DNA of 39,881 bases from an uncultured Prevotellaceae bacterium (GTDB taxonomy: Bacteria > Bacteroidota > Bacteroidia > Bacteroidales > Bacteroidaceae): contig CACYME010000043.1 of assembly GCA_902775475.1 (NCBI GenBank), positions 1 through 39,881 on the forward strand. Direction: 5' to 3'. Below the pieces are notes generated by a model, which did no database searches, was not told the origin of the DNA, and saw only the letters and a program-made list of their open reading frames with translations. Each line of letters opens with the position of its first letter. Position 1 is the stretch's first letter. Both the position numbers and the translations under genes were made by a program. Shown here piece by piece: positions 16,202 to 24,157 of this stretch.

Positions 16202-16438
16202 CTATGCCACCTTAGCATTTAGAAGTTCATTTTGCAAGAAGGAGTACACATAACCGGCACTTTGATAGTATAGTCCGGTCTCGTCTTCTTGCAACCGTTC
16301 AAAGGTCTCCGAAGTGTAAAGCACATCAATGGCTTCTTGTGGCGTAAGTTTGAAATCATCCATCAAGAAGCCCGCCAGTTCTGTGGCCAGTTCATCCTTA
16401 AGCAGCTGTATCTGCTCTGCTGTCAGTCTCTTTGTCAT
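16202..16438 (-). CDS. Small conserved partner protein of the DUF3990 cassette
   Basis: A 78-residue acidic, helix-rich protein with no signal peptide: LTPQEAIDVLYTSETFERLQ then ETGLYYQSAGYVYSFLQNEL. I cannot name the family with certainty; the pattern (a helical DNA-binding-like or adaptor fold followed by a Tyr-rich tail) is the kind found beside DUF3990 genes. Its ATG overlaps the stop of the upstream gene by 4 nt, so translation is probably coupled. Third and last gene of the cassette. Confidence 0.7.
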   Translation of the reverse strand: MTKRLTAEQIQLLKDELATELAGFLMDDFKLTPQEAIDVLYTSETFERLQEDETGLYYQSAGYVYSFLQNELLNAKVA

Positions 16439-16647
16439 AGTCTCTCCAGTTGTTGTAATGCACGTTCTGTTCCAAAGAAATACTGGAATGTGATGCCCTT
16501 TGCAAACTTCAGCTCCTCTACTAATCTGGCCAGCGATATAACGCCTCCCTCATAGCGGCGCAACTGGTAGGTGACACCGTCGTCGGCTATTGGGCCATAT
16601 ACGGGCACATCAATTTTCACGTTCGAACCATGATACAACTTTATCAT
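16435..16647 (-). CDS. DUF3990 protein with internal deletion of its core
   Basis: Only 70 residues long, whereas DUF3990 proteins usually have about 150-170. The first 13 residues, MIKLYHGSNVKID, match the family N-terminus. They are joined directly to the family C-terminus, GPIADDGVTYQLRRYEGG through ITFQYFFGTERAL. The middle, which in ADP-ribosyltransferase-like folds carries the rest of the active site, is gone while the frame is intact. The gene keeps 4-nt overlaps with both neighbours. It is either a disarmed remnant of a toxin-like enzyme or a retained short form that still contacts its partners. Activity of the full family is inferred from fold resemblance, not shown here. Confidence 0.72.
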   Translation of the reverse strand: MIKLYHGSNVKIDVPVYGPIADDGVTYQLRRYEGGVISLARLVEELKFAKGITFQYFFGTERALQQLERL

Positions 16648-16868
16648 CTCAGACCTCCTCCATTGTTTGCACAGACCTGAGCAATTGCCTCCACAGTATC
16701 TGAAAACGACAGCGTGTGCAGAATACCATAATGCCGCTGAAGATGCTCAAGGCCCTTATACCGCTTGAGATAGGCGTAAGCCTGCCGTGGGCGTACTCCG
16801 TAATGGTTGGCGAACTCACTGATAAGTGCCACCGTATAACCTATGATATTTTTATCTTCTCGTGACAT
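16644..16868 (-). CDS. DUF3791-family small protein
   Basis: A 74-residue protein reading MSREDKNIIGYTVALISEF, GVRPRQAYAYLKRYKG and YGILHTLSFSDTVEAIAQVC. This is the pattern of DUF3791, a short helical family usually encoded just before DUF3990 genes. The ATG at 16868 is chosen because it follows a consensus promoter; the frame is open to 16949 through that promoter. It overlaps the DUF3990 gene by 4 nt and heads a three-gene transcript. An antidote or adaptor role is plausible by analogy with toxin-antitoxin pairs but is not shown. Confidence 0.78.
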   Translation of the reverse strand: MSREDKNIIGYTVALISEFANHYGVRPRQAYAYLKRYKGLEHLQRHYGILHTLSFSDTVEAIAQVCANNGGGLR

Positions 16869-16883
16869 ATTTCGTTTACCATG

Positions 16884-16914
16884 CAAAAATAAGCATTTTT
16901 CCTCAATTTGCAAA
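16884..16914 (-). promoter_or_regulatory. Promoter of the DUF3791-DUF3990 cassette
   Basis: On the minus strand TTTG (16911-16914), a 19-nt spacer and TATTTTTG (16884-16891), a full match to TAnnTTTG, 15 nt before the ATG. Confidence 0.75.
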
Positions 16915-17624
16915 AAATATGATGGTAAAAATAAAAAATGTTTGCACATGCGCCACCATTATAGCACTTTTGGAAGTTTACTGACAAACAAAAAGGTAAT
17001 GATATAGCAGTTGACCTATTTGCCTATAGCCTTCTCCCCCCCCTGTTAATGGAAGCCCATCTCGTGACACCGATTTGCATGGCTTTTTTTTGAACAAAAT
17101 TGACAAAATGGCCATTTTAGGCCTCCATATTTCAAGAATTCTCCACGAAAACAACTTTTGGACGAAAAAACGCCTATTTTTCGAGGTGCTACTAAATAGT
17201 TGACTGTCAGTCCATTGGCTTGATTTTGGCAAAAAAAACGGCTTCGATGAGAAAAAAAGTCAACGCCTTTTGAAAATTTGGCGTTGACTTTTGAAAATTT
17301 GGCGTGCTTACAAAAACGCGAAAAGGGGCAAAATTTGAGCAAAAAACGTGTTCACCTCCTGTGCCATGTTTTTTCATCGGACGAGGGCTGGATGAGGGTA
17401 GGATAAGGGGGGAAAACGGCCATTTTTCGCTCAAAATTGCTTCGTCGCCGTGAACAAAATTTTCTGTGAAATATTTTGACATTTTTGTAAAAGATTTTTG
17501 ACATTTTAGGAGGTACACCGCCCCACCTCCTACCCCATTCCCGAGCGGAGTTCCTGCGACGGACAGGGCGGTAGTCGCTCACCTATACATAGGAGGGGCG
17601 TGAGAAAACATAAGAGAGAATACA
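16915..17624. other. Intergenic region, AT-rich with a GC-rich block
   Basis: No credible gene is present. The open frames on the minus strand here are low-complexity translations of repeats. The region holds the partial dispersed repeat copy C (17259-17310), two blocks containing GGCCATTTT (about 17110 and 17421), and a GC-rich block at 17511-17602 with short inverted repeats (GGAGGT / ACCTCC and CCGCCC / GGGCGG). The block could be a small structured RNA or a repeat remnant; nothing in it is recognised. Confidence 0.5.
17259..17310 (-). repeat. Dispersed repeat, partial inverted copy C with flipped loop
   Basis: Read on the minus strand it begins like copies A and B (TAAGCACGCCAAATTTTCAA), but the 12-bp loop between the GTCAACGCC arms is reversed (AAATTTTCAAAA instead of TTTTGAAAATTT). 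On the plus strand this gives two direct copies of TTTTGAAAATTTGGCG. The distal block shared by copies A and B is not seen. Confidence 0.75.
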
Positions 17625-17657
17625 GAAAAGCCGGAAGCACAACACTTCCGGCTTTTC
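17625..17657. terminator. Strong bidirectional terminator after nuoN
   Basis: Perfect 13-bp stem GAAAAGCCGGAAG / CTTCCGGCTTTTC around a 7-nt loop, ending in a T run on both strands. It lies 36 bp beyond the nuoN stop and ends the nuo operon. Confidence 0.9.
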
Positions 17658-17692
17658 ATTAATCGCATGTGAATGTCTGTATCCAACCGTGC

Positions 17693-19132
17693 CTACATGC
17701 CTGCGGCCTGGGCAATCCAGTCATAGACACAGGAGCAGACTCCGAAGAGGACGATGCCCACGGTGCAGATGGCCAGGGCGGCGTTGATGGCACGGCCGTG
17801 GCTGAAGGCAGGCAGCGGGTTCTCCTCCTTGGTGATGTACATGGCCTTCACGATGAGCAAGTAGTAGTACAAGCTGATGACCGTGTTGATGAGGGCGATG
17901 AACACCACGAAGTAGGGCCAGAACGGAGCCTGGTCCTGTCCGTTGACGCCAGCCATGAACACGAAGAACTTGGAGAACATACCTGCGAACGGCGGAATAC
18001 CAGCCAGCGAGAAGAGGGCGATGGTCATGATGAACGCCAGCTTCGGGTTGGTCTGATAGAGTCCGTTGTAGGCCGACATCTGCGTACCAGCTCCTGCACG
18101 GTGCTCCACGGCGCTGATGACGGAGAACACCGACATGTTGGCCACCACATACACCAGGACGTAGAACGTCAGAGCCGTCTGCGAGGCAGCTGCATTGGCA
18201 CCGATGACTGCCAGCATGATGTAGCCAGCCTGCGAGATGGACGAGAAGGCCATGAAGCGCTTCAGCTCCGTCTGGCGGATAGCCATCAGGTTACCGATGG
18301 TGATGGTGAGCATGATGACCACCCAGAGCATGGGCTGCCACCAGGCAATCATCTGCCAGAACACCTTCGTCAGGATGATGGCCAGCGTGAGCGTGGCGGC
18401 ACCCTTCGACACAACGGAGAGGTAACCCGTGACGGGCGTGGGAGCACCCTGATAGGTGTCTGCCGTCCAGAAGTGGAAGGGAACGAGCGAAATCTTGAAG
18501 CCCAGTCCGCTGAAGAAGAACACCATACCCATGATGCTCAATGGCGAGGCGGTGAGGGTGATGGCCAGGTTATCGAAATAGAGACTACCTGCGTCGGCAT
18601 AGATGAACGAGATGCCGAAGAGCATCACGCCGCTGCTGAACGTGGCCATGAGCACATACTTGGCAGCTGCCTCAGCCGAATCCTTCTTTTTCTTGTCGAA
18701 GGCCACGAGGCATGCCATGGGCACGGAGGCCATCTCCAGTCCGAGGAAGAACATGAGGAACGAGCCGCTGCTGAGCATCATGTACATGCCGAGCAGGGTG
18801 GAGAGCAGCAGCATGTAATACTCGCCGGAATAGCGCTTGTTGGTCTCGAGCCATGCCTGCGACATCACCACGACGATGAAGGTTCCTGCGGTGAGGATGG
18901 TCTTCATGACGGATACGATGGGCGTAGTGACATAGATGCCCCCAAAGGCCTCGGCAGGCTGAGCCAGGAAACAGGGCACGAGCTGGCAGAGCAGCAGGGC
19001 ACCCGTGAGCACACCGAGCGTAAAAGTCTTGCGCTGGCTCTTATGCAATGCAAAGTCAGCAAAGAAGACGATAATCAAAGCCAACACCAATGTGGCTTCT
19101 GGAATCATGTTTAGAAACTGTGAATAGTTCAT
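17693..19132 (-). CDS. nuoN: NADH-quinone oxidoreductase subunit N
   Basis: A 479-residue antiporter-like membrane subunit of complex I, one of three proton-pumping modules. About 14 membrane helices are expected and the hydrophobic pattern fits. The segment ELKRFMAFSSISQAGYIM, containing the family's conserved Lys, is present, as is PFHFWTADTYQGAPTPVTG. It is the last gene of the operon, 18 bp after nuoM. Confidence 0.96.
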   Translation of the reverse strand: MNYSQFLNMIPEATLVLALIIVFFADFALHKSQRKTFTLGVLTGALLLCQLVPCFLAQPAEAFGGIYVTTPIVSVMKTILTAGTFIVVVMSQAWLETNKRYSGEYYMLLLSTLLGMYMMLSSGSFLMFFLGLEMASVPMACLVAFDKKKKDSAEAAAKYVLMATFSSGVMLFGISFIYADAGSLYFDNLAITLTASPLSIMGMVFFFSGLGFKISLVPFHFWTADTYQGAPTPVTGYLSVVSKGAATLTLAIILTKVFWQMIAWWQPMLWVVIMLTITIGNLMAIRQTELKRFMAFSSISQAGYIMLAVIGANAAASQTALTFYVLVYVVANMSVFSVISAVEHRAGAGTQMSAYNGLYQTNPKLAFIMTIALFSLAGIPPFAGMFSKFFVFMAGVNGQDQAPFWPYFVVFIALINTVISLYYYLLIVKAMYITKEENPLPAFSHGRAINAALAICTVGIVLFGVCSCVYDWIAQAAGM

Positions 19133-19150
19133 GTGATTGTCCTCCTATCT

Positions 19151-20674
19151 TTACATTACACCAATTGACTGAAGTATATTACCTGCCGACGGCGAGATGA
19201 CATTGCTCACCCAGAAGGGGAACGTGCCAAGGCCAGCGACGCAGAAAATGAGGCAGATGACGGCGACACGCTCGTCCCAGGTAGCGTCGGTGAGCTCCAG
19301 GTAGTGCTTGTTCTCCACCTCGCCGTAGAGAATCTTGCCCACGACGCGCAGGATGTAGACGGCGGTGACGACGATAGACATACAGGCGATGATGGTGGCC
19401 ACCATGCGGAAGGACGACGAGGGGTCGCCGCTGACGGGGTCGGCGCCGAAGGCTCCCACGAAGATGGTCATCTCGGCAATGAAGCCCGAGAAGCCCGGCA
19501 GGCCGAGGTTGGCCAGACCGGCGATGACGTAGCCCACGGCCAGGAACGGCATAATCTTCATCAGACCGGCCAGCTCGCGGATGTCGCGGGTGTGGGTACG
19601 GCCGTAGATCATACCGATGAGGGCGAAGAAGAGGGCCGTCATCAGACCGTGCGACAGCATCTGCAGGATGGCACCTGTGCAGGCCGTCTGGTTCATCATC
19701 AGGATGGCGAAGAGCACCAGTCCGCAGTGGCTCACCGAGGAGTAGGCATTGATATACTTCAGGTCAGTCTGCACGCAAGCCGACAGAGCACCGTAGACCA
19801 CGGAGATGGTCGTCAGGATGATGAAAATCCACGACAGCTCCTGAGCAGCCTCGGGCAGCAGATACATAGCCACGCGGAAGCAGCCATAGCCTCCGAGCTT
19901 CATCAGCACACCGGCATGGAGCATCGACACGGCGGTAGGTGCCGAAGCATGACCGTCGGGAGACCATGTGTGGAACGGGAACAGGGCTCCCAGCACACCG
20001 AAGCCGATGAAGATGAAGGGGAAGAAGGCCTCCTGGATGCCCACGGGGATGAGGTGGGAGCTGCGGGCAATCTCGTTGACGTTCATGGTGAAGTTGCCGC
20101 TGTAGACGCCGTTGAAGTAGTAGATGCCCAAGATGCCCAGGATGAGCAGCGCCGAGCCGCCCATGAGCATCAGCGTGAGCTTCATGGCTGAGTACTCCTT
20201 GCGGCCCGAGCCCCACACGCCGATGAGCAGGTACATGGGGATGAGGGCCACCTCGTAGAACATGAACATGGTGAACATGTCGGTGCAGATGAAAAAGCCG
20301 AACACACCCGTGGAGAGAAGCGTGAACCAGAGGAAGTACTCCTTGGTGAGCGGCTTCAGCTGCCACGAGGCAAAGGTGCCGGTGAAGACGATGATGCTCG
20401 ACAGCAGGAGCATGACCACGGAGATGCCATCAACACCCACGGCATACTTGATGTGGAGCGGGCGGAACCAGTCGACGCTGGCCGTGAGCAGCATCTCGGC
20501 ATCGTTGCCGGCGGCACGCTGCTGGATAAACCAGATGGTGAGCCAAACGCTGAGCGCCAACAGGCAGCTGGAGCCCGCCACCATCACGCCACGCACCTGA
20601 CCCAGATTCTTGGCAAGCCACAATCCCAGCAGCATCAGGGCGGGAATCAAAACGAACAGACTTAATATATTCAT
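19151..20674 (-). CDS. nuoM: NADH-quinone oxidoreductase subunit M
   Basis: A 507-residue antiporter-like subunit of complex I. Landmarks are MFYEVALIPMYLLIGVWG with the conserved Glu, PFHTWSPDGHASAPTAVSM, and DLKYINAYSSVSHCGLVL with the conserved Lys. The ATG lies at the end of a spacer filled with an 8-bp tandem repeat, so ribosome loading depends on that spacer or on coupling to nuoL. Confidence 0.96.
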   Translation of the reverse strand: MNILSLFVLIPALMLLGLWLAKNLGQVRGVMVAGSSCLLALSVWLTIWFIQQRAAGNDAEMLLTASVDWFRPLHIKYAVGVDGISVVMLLLSSIIVFTGTFASWQLKPLTKEYFLWFTLLSTGVFGFFICTDMFTMFMFYEVALIPMYLLIGVWGSGRKEYSAMKLTLMLMGGSALLILGILGIYYFNGVYSGNFTMNVNEIARSSHLIPVGIQEAFFPFIFIGFGVLGALFPFHTWSPDGHASAPTAVSMLHAGVLMKLGGYGCFRVAMYLLPEAAQELSWIFIILTTISVVYGALSACVQTDLKYINAYSSVSHCGLVLFAILMMNQTACTGAILQMLSHGLMTALFFALIGMIYGRTHTRDIRELAGLMKIMPFLAVGYVIAGLANLGLPGFSGFIAEMTIFVGAFGADPVSGDPSSSFRMVATIIACMSIVVTAVYILRVVGKILYGEVENKHYLELTDATWDERVAVICLIFCVAGLGTFPFWVSNVISPSAGNILQSIGVM

Positions 20675-20677
20675 TGT

Positions 20678-20717
20678 CGTTATATCGTTATATCGTTATT
20701 ACGTTATTACGTTATGT
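20678..20717. repeat. 8-bp tandem repeat in the nuoL-nuoM spacer
   Basis: Five units of CGTTATAT-like sequence (two CGTTATAT, two CGTTATTA, one CGTTATGT) fill most of the 53-bp spacer, ending 3 nt from the nuoM start codon. Changes in copy number would shift the nuoL-nuoM distance by 8 nt per unit. Confidence 0.9.
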
Positions 20718-20727
20718 CACTGTTGCA

Positions 20728-22713
20728 TCACAACGCGAGCAGGAACAGCGTCAGTGCCACGGCACCAGTGATGAACCAGATGGCGTAGCGGCGCACGTCG
20801 CCACTCTGCCAACAGCGGATGCTCTCGCCGGCCTCGTTGGCACCCCATGCCAGGAAGTTGAACGTGCCGTCGACGATGTGGCGGTCGAACCAGGCAATGG
20901 GCGTGGAGACGCAGCGGAAGATGATCTTGTGGGTGACAAACTGCCAGATCTCGTCCTGATAGAAGCGCTTGTAGGCTGCTCGGTGCAGGCGCGGGAACGT
21001 CTTGTACAGACGGTCGGCGATGGGCTGCTGCTCACCTTTATATATATAGGTGGCGAGACAGATGCTCAGCAGGGCGATGACGGTAGAGGTGATGGCAATC
21101 TGCGTGTCGAAGTGGATGGTGTAGTCCGCGCCGCTGGCCGAGACGAAGCTGCCGAAAGAGCCACCCCAGCCGAGGAAGCCGCCCAGCGTGGTGTAGATGC
21201 CCACGCCGAGGGTGATGACCGTGAGCACGATGAGCGGGATGGTCATCGTCAGCGGTGCCTCGTGAGGAGTGTGGTGGGCGTGGGCCTCCTTGTTCTCCGT
21301 GCCCCAGAAGATGCCGTAGTACAGGCGGAACATGTAGAAGGCGGTCATGGCGGCGATGCCCGTCATGATCCATCCCACCACGGGGCTGTACTGGAAGCAG
21401 GCGGTGATAATCTCGTCCTTCGAGCTGAAGCCCGAGAAGAAGGGGATGCCCGCAATGGCCAGACAGGAGATGAGGAACGTCACGTGGGTGACGGGCATGT
21501 ACTTGCGCAGACCACCCATGAGGGCCATCTCGTTGGAGTGGACAGCATGGATGATGCAGCCCGCACCCAGGAAGAGACATGCCTTGAACATGGCGTGGGT
21601 GAAGAGGTGGAACATGCCGGCCATGTAGCCCAGCTGGGCATGGTTGTCGAGCACGGCCTCGTGGCCGGGCAGGCTCACGCCCAGGGCCACCATCATGAAG
21701 GCAATCTGCGAGATGGTGGAGAAGGCCAGCACACGCTTGATGTCGCTCTGGGCGCAGGCCACGGCAGCGGCATAGAAAGCGGTGAACACACCCACGACAA
21801 CGATGACGGTCATGGCCTCGGGGGCATACTGAATCCACAGGGGGAACATGCGGGCAATCTGGAACACACCGGCCACCACCATCGTGGCAGCGTGGATGAG
21901 TGCCGAGACAGGCGTGGGACCCTCCATGGCGTCGGGCAGCCAGATGTGCAGCGGGAACATGGCGCTCTTACCGGCGCCGCCGATGAACATCAGCACCAGG
22001 GCCGTGGGGATGATGCAGGCACCGGCAGTGACGGCCTTTGCCACGTTGCCCTCGATGAAGGGCGTCGTGCCCTGGCCCATCACGATGTCGCCGGCAAAGG
22101 AGAAGCTGAACGAATCAGTGAAGTAGCCAAAGGTCAGGATGCCGATGAGGAAGAACATGTCGGCGAAGCGCGTCACGATGAATGCCTTCTTCGAAGCGGC
22201 GATGGCAGGCTTCAGCGGATAGTAGAATCCGATGAGCAGATAGGAGCTGACGCCCACGAGTTCCCAGAACATGTACATCTGAAAAATGTTCGTTGCCAGC
22301 ACCAGACCGAGCATCGACATGGTGAACAGCGAAAGGAAAGCGTAGTAGCGCTGGAATCCCTTCTCGCCATGCATGTAGCCGAAAGAATAGATGTGCACCA
22401 TGAGGCTGACCGTGGAGATGACAATGAGCATCATCACCGAGATGGGATCGAGCAGGATACCCATGTCGAAGTGCAGATTGCCCAGCGGCAGCCAGGTGAA
22501 GTTGAAGGGGACAATCGTCTGGAAGATGCCGTTCACGCGGTCAGCAGTGAAATACTGGAAGGCCGTGAGATACGACAGGACGGTGACGAGTCCGAGCGAG
22601 CAGGTGCCGATGAGTCCGGCCACCTTATGCTTCATCTTCATGCCTGCCAGGCCGAGCACGAGGAACGACAGCAGCGGCAGGAGAAGAATCCAAATAGTAT
22701 ATCCGTATTGCAT
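20728..22713 (-). CDS. nuoL: NADH-quinone oxidoreductase subunit L
   Basis: A 661-residue complex I subunit, the distal antiporter-like module with the long lateral helix in its C-terminal part. Landmarks are FWELVGVSSYLLIGFYY, PLHIWLPDAMEGPTPVSAL, and DIKRVLAFSTISQIAFMM with the conserved Lys. Length agrees with the family (about 610-660). nuoK lies 9 bp upstream. Confidence 0.96.
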   Translation of the reverse strand: MQYGYTIWILLLPLLSFLVLGLAGMKMKHKVAGLIGTCSLGLVTVLSYLTAFQYFTADRVNGIFQTIVPFNFTWLPLGNLHFDMGILLDPISVMMLIVISTVSLMVHIYSFGYMHGEKGFQRYYAFLSLFTMSMLGLVLATNIFQMYMFWELVGVSSYLLIGFYYPLKPAIAASKKAFIVTRFADMFFLIGILTFGYFTDSFSFSFAGDIVMGQGTTPFIEGNVAKAVTAGACIIPTALVLMFIGGAGKSAMFPLHIWLPDAMEGPTPVSALIHAATMVVAGVFQIARMFPLWIQYAPEAMTVIVVVGVFTAFYAAAVACAQSDIKRVLAFSTISQIAFMMVALGVSLPGHEAVLDNHAQLGYMAGMFHLFTHAMFKACLFLGAGCIIHAVHSNEMALMGGLRKYMPVTHVTFLISCLAIAGIPFFSGFSSKDEIITACFQYSPVVGWIMTGIAAMTAFYMFRLYYGIFWGTENKEAHAHHTPHEAPLTMTIPLIVLTVITLGVGIYTTLGGFLGWGGSFGSFVSASGADYTIHFDTQIAITSTVIALLSICLATYIYKGEQQPIADRLYKTFPRLHRAAYKRFYQDEIWQFVTHKIIFRCVSTPIAWFDRHIVDGTFNFLAWGANEAGESIRCWQSGDVRRYAIWFITGAVALTLFLLAL

Positions 22714-22722
22714 AATCTTCTA

Positions 22723-23034
22723 CTAGTTTTTCAGGTTAGTAATACTGTCTACGCTGTCGCTACGGAATTTGCGGTAAACATTGATAATGATGGCAATGGC
22801 GACAGCCGACTCGGCGGCAGCCACGCCAATGACAAAGAGCGTCATGAACATGCCTTCCATGCCGTTGGGATAGAGCAGGCGGTTGATGGCGGCAAAGTTG
22901 ATGTCGACGGCGTTCAGCACCAGCTCCACGGAGATGAGCATGGCGATGAGGTTGCGGCGGGTGACAAAGCCGAAGACGCCAATGAAGAACAGCAGTGCGC
23001 TAAGCACGAAGTAACATTCTACTGGTATCATCAT
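22723..23034 (-). CDS. nuoK: NADH-quinone oxidoreductase subunit K
   Basis: A 103-residue subunit with three membrane helices. The helix-2 glutamate in SVELVLNAVDINF and the AAESAVAIAI segment of helix 3 carry the conserved membrane glutamates of the proton path. Two ATG codons in a row (23034 and 23031) could start it. It begins 3 nt after nuoJ. Confidence 0.95.
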   Translation of the reverse strand: MMIPVECYFVLSALLFFIGVFGFVTRRNLIAMLISVELVLNAVDINFAAINRLLYPNGMEGMFMTLFVIGVAAAESAVAIAIIINVYRKFRSDSVDSITNLKN

Positions 23035-23037
23035 AGC

Positions 23038-23553
23038 TTAATCCTCCTCCTTTCTTGCAACAACAAGTCCACCAATGATACATGCCAGCAGGAACAACGA
23101 GATGAACTCGAAGGGCAGCACGTACTGATATTTCTCACTTCCCACGAGAGCGGTACCAATCTCGCTCATGGGCACTTCCACATCGGCCACGCTTTCATTG
23201 ACGATGAATCCGGCCTTGAGCATGATGAGGCTCACCAGCACCAGTCCGGCCAGCGCTGCCAGTCCGCCACAGATGAGGCGGCTACCTTTCACGTGCTCCA
23301 CCAGACCCTGCAGCGTGCGCTTGCTCACCAGCTGGATGGCGAAGACGTAGATCATCGTCACGCCACCGGCGTAGATGGCAATCTGAGCAGCACCGAGGAA
23401 GGTGTAGTCGAGCAGGAAGTAGATGCCTGCCACACCGAAGAGCACAAACAACATATATGTTGCGGCTCGCATGATTCGCGTTGTCGTCACGCACAGCAGG
23501 GCTGAGCCGACGATGACAACGGCGAAGATGATAAACATTACTATATTACCCAT
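23038..23553 (-). CDS. nuoJ: NADH-quinone oxidoreductase subunit J
   Basis: A 171-residue membrane subunit of complex I with five predicted helices. The family's third helix is clear: FLGAAQIAIYAGGVTMIYVF, including the pi-bulge region and its Tyr. The gene is 7 bp after nuoI and 3 bp before nuoK. Confidence 0.95.
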   Translation of the reverse strand: MGNIVMFIIFAVVIVGSALLCVTTTRIMRAATYMLFVLFGVAGIYFLLDYTFLGAAQIAIYAGGVTMIYVFAIQLVSKRTLQGLVEHVKGSRLICGGLAALAGLVLVSLIMLKAGFIVNESVADVEVPMSEIGTALVGSEKYQYVLPFEFISLFLLACIIGGLVVARKEED

Positions 23554-23560
23554 AGCTCAG

Positions 23561-24106
23561 TTACTTCGTTTTAGTGTTAAATGTTCCAGCTTGCCATTCT
23601 GCGCCACCTTCGATGAGGTTGGGCAGCGAGCCACCCTGATAGACCTCCTTGTCGAGGTGGAGCACCAGCTTGTTGCGGTCGAAGACGGCGTTCTCGAAGT
23701 CGTTGGTGAACTCGATGGCGCCGAAGTTGCAGGCATTGGTGCACAACTGGCAGAACATGCAGTCGCCCAGGTCGTACAGATAGTCATCGAGCACCTTCTT
23801 CTTCTTGCCCGTCTCCGGGTCCTCGGCCATGTGGGCCGTAATCTTGATGGTGCCGTTGGGGCAGGCCTTCTCGCACAGCGTGCAGGCGGTGCACTTGTAG
23901 GCACCGTTCTCGTCGCGTGTGAAGACCAGCCGGCCGCGATGGCGCTTGGCCACGTGCAGCGTGGTTTTGCGGTTTTCAGGGTACTGCTCTGTCGACTTGT
24001 TGGTGAAGAAGTCCTTGAAGTATTCCTTCCAGGTGGTCTTCATGCCCGTGGCGAGCGTCTTCATGCCGTGCCCTATCTCTCCGAAATATGATTGTTCTTT
24101 TTCCAT
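23561..24106 (-). CDS. nuoI: NADH-quinone oxidoreductase subunit I
   Basis: A 181-residue ferredoxin-like subunit holding two [4Fe-4S] clusters (N6a and N6b). The ligands are visible: Cys72, 75, 78 and 82 in CTACTLCEKACP, and Cys116, 119, 122 and 126 in CMFCQLCTNACN. The N-terminal amphipathic helix anchors it to the membrane arm. With no NuoEFG, this subunit is the likely docking and entry region for the unknown electron donor, as ferredoxin is for related complexes. It is separated from nuoH by a 9-bp tandem repeat. Confidence 0.95.
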   Translation of the reverse strand: MEKEQSYFGEIGHGMKTLATGMKTTWKEYFKDFFTNKSTEQYPENRKTTLHVAKRHRGRLVFTRDENGAYKCTACTLCEKACPNGTIKITAHMAEDPETGKKKKVLDDYLYDLGDCMFCQLCTNACNFGAIEFTNDFENAVFDRNKLVLHLDKEVYQGGSLPNLIEGGAEWQAGTFNTKTK

Positions 24107-24112
24107 TTTCTT

Positions 24113-24157
24113 TGTAGGTATTGTAGGTGTTGTAGGTATTGTAGGGGGTGTAGGTTA
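24113..24157. repeat. 9-bp tandem repeat filling the nuoH-nuoI spacer
   Basis: Five units of TGTAGGTAT-like sequence at 24113, 24122, 24131, 24140 and 24149. They run from the nuoH stop codon to 7 nt before the nuoI ATG. The unit differs from that in the nuoL-nuoM spacer. Confidence 0.9.

Noticed and set aside
16978-17582. Several open frames of 76-103 codons on the minus strand in the AT-rich gap
   Set aside because: They overlap each other in different frames and are translations of the dispersed repeat and low-complexity DNA, with no domain and no promoter-start arrangement.
17669-19114. A 481-codon open frame antisense to nuoN
   Set aside because: Same kind of composition shadow; nuoN on the other strand has strong family motifs.
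20674-23505. A 943-codon open frame on the plus strand antisense to nuoL, nuoK and nuoJ
   Set aside because: Its protein is rich in His, Asp, Glu and Gly with no recognisable domain, and it mirrors GC-rich codon use of the true genes, whose products are clearly complex I subunits.
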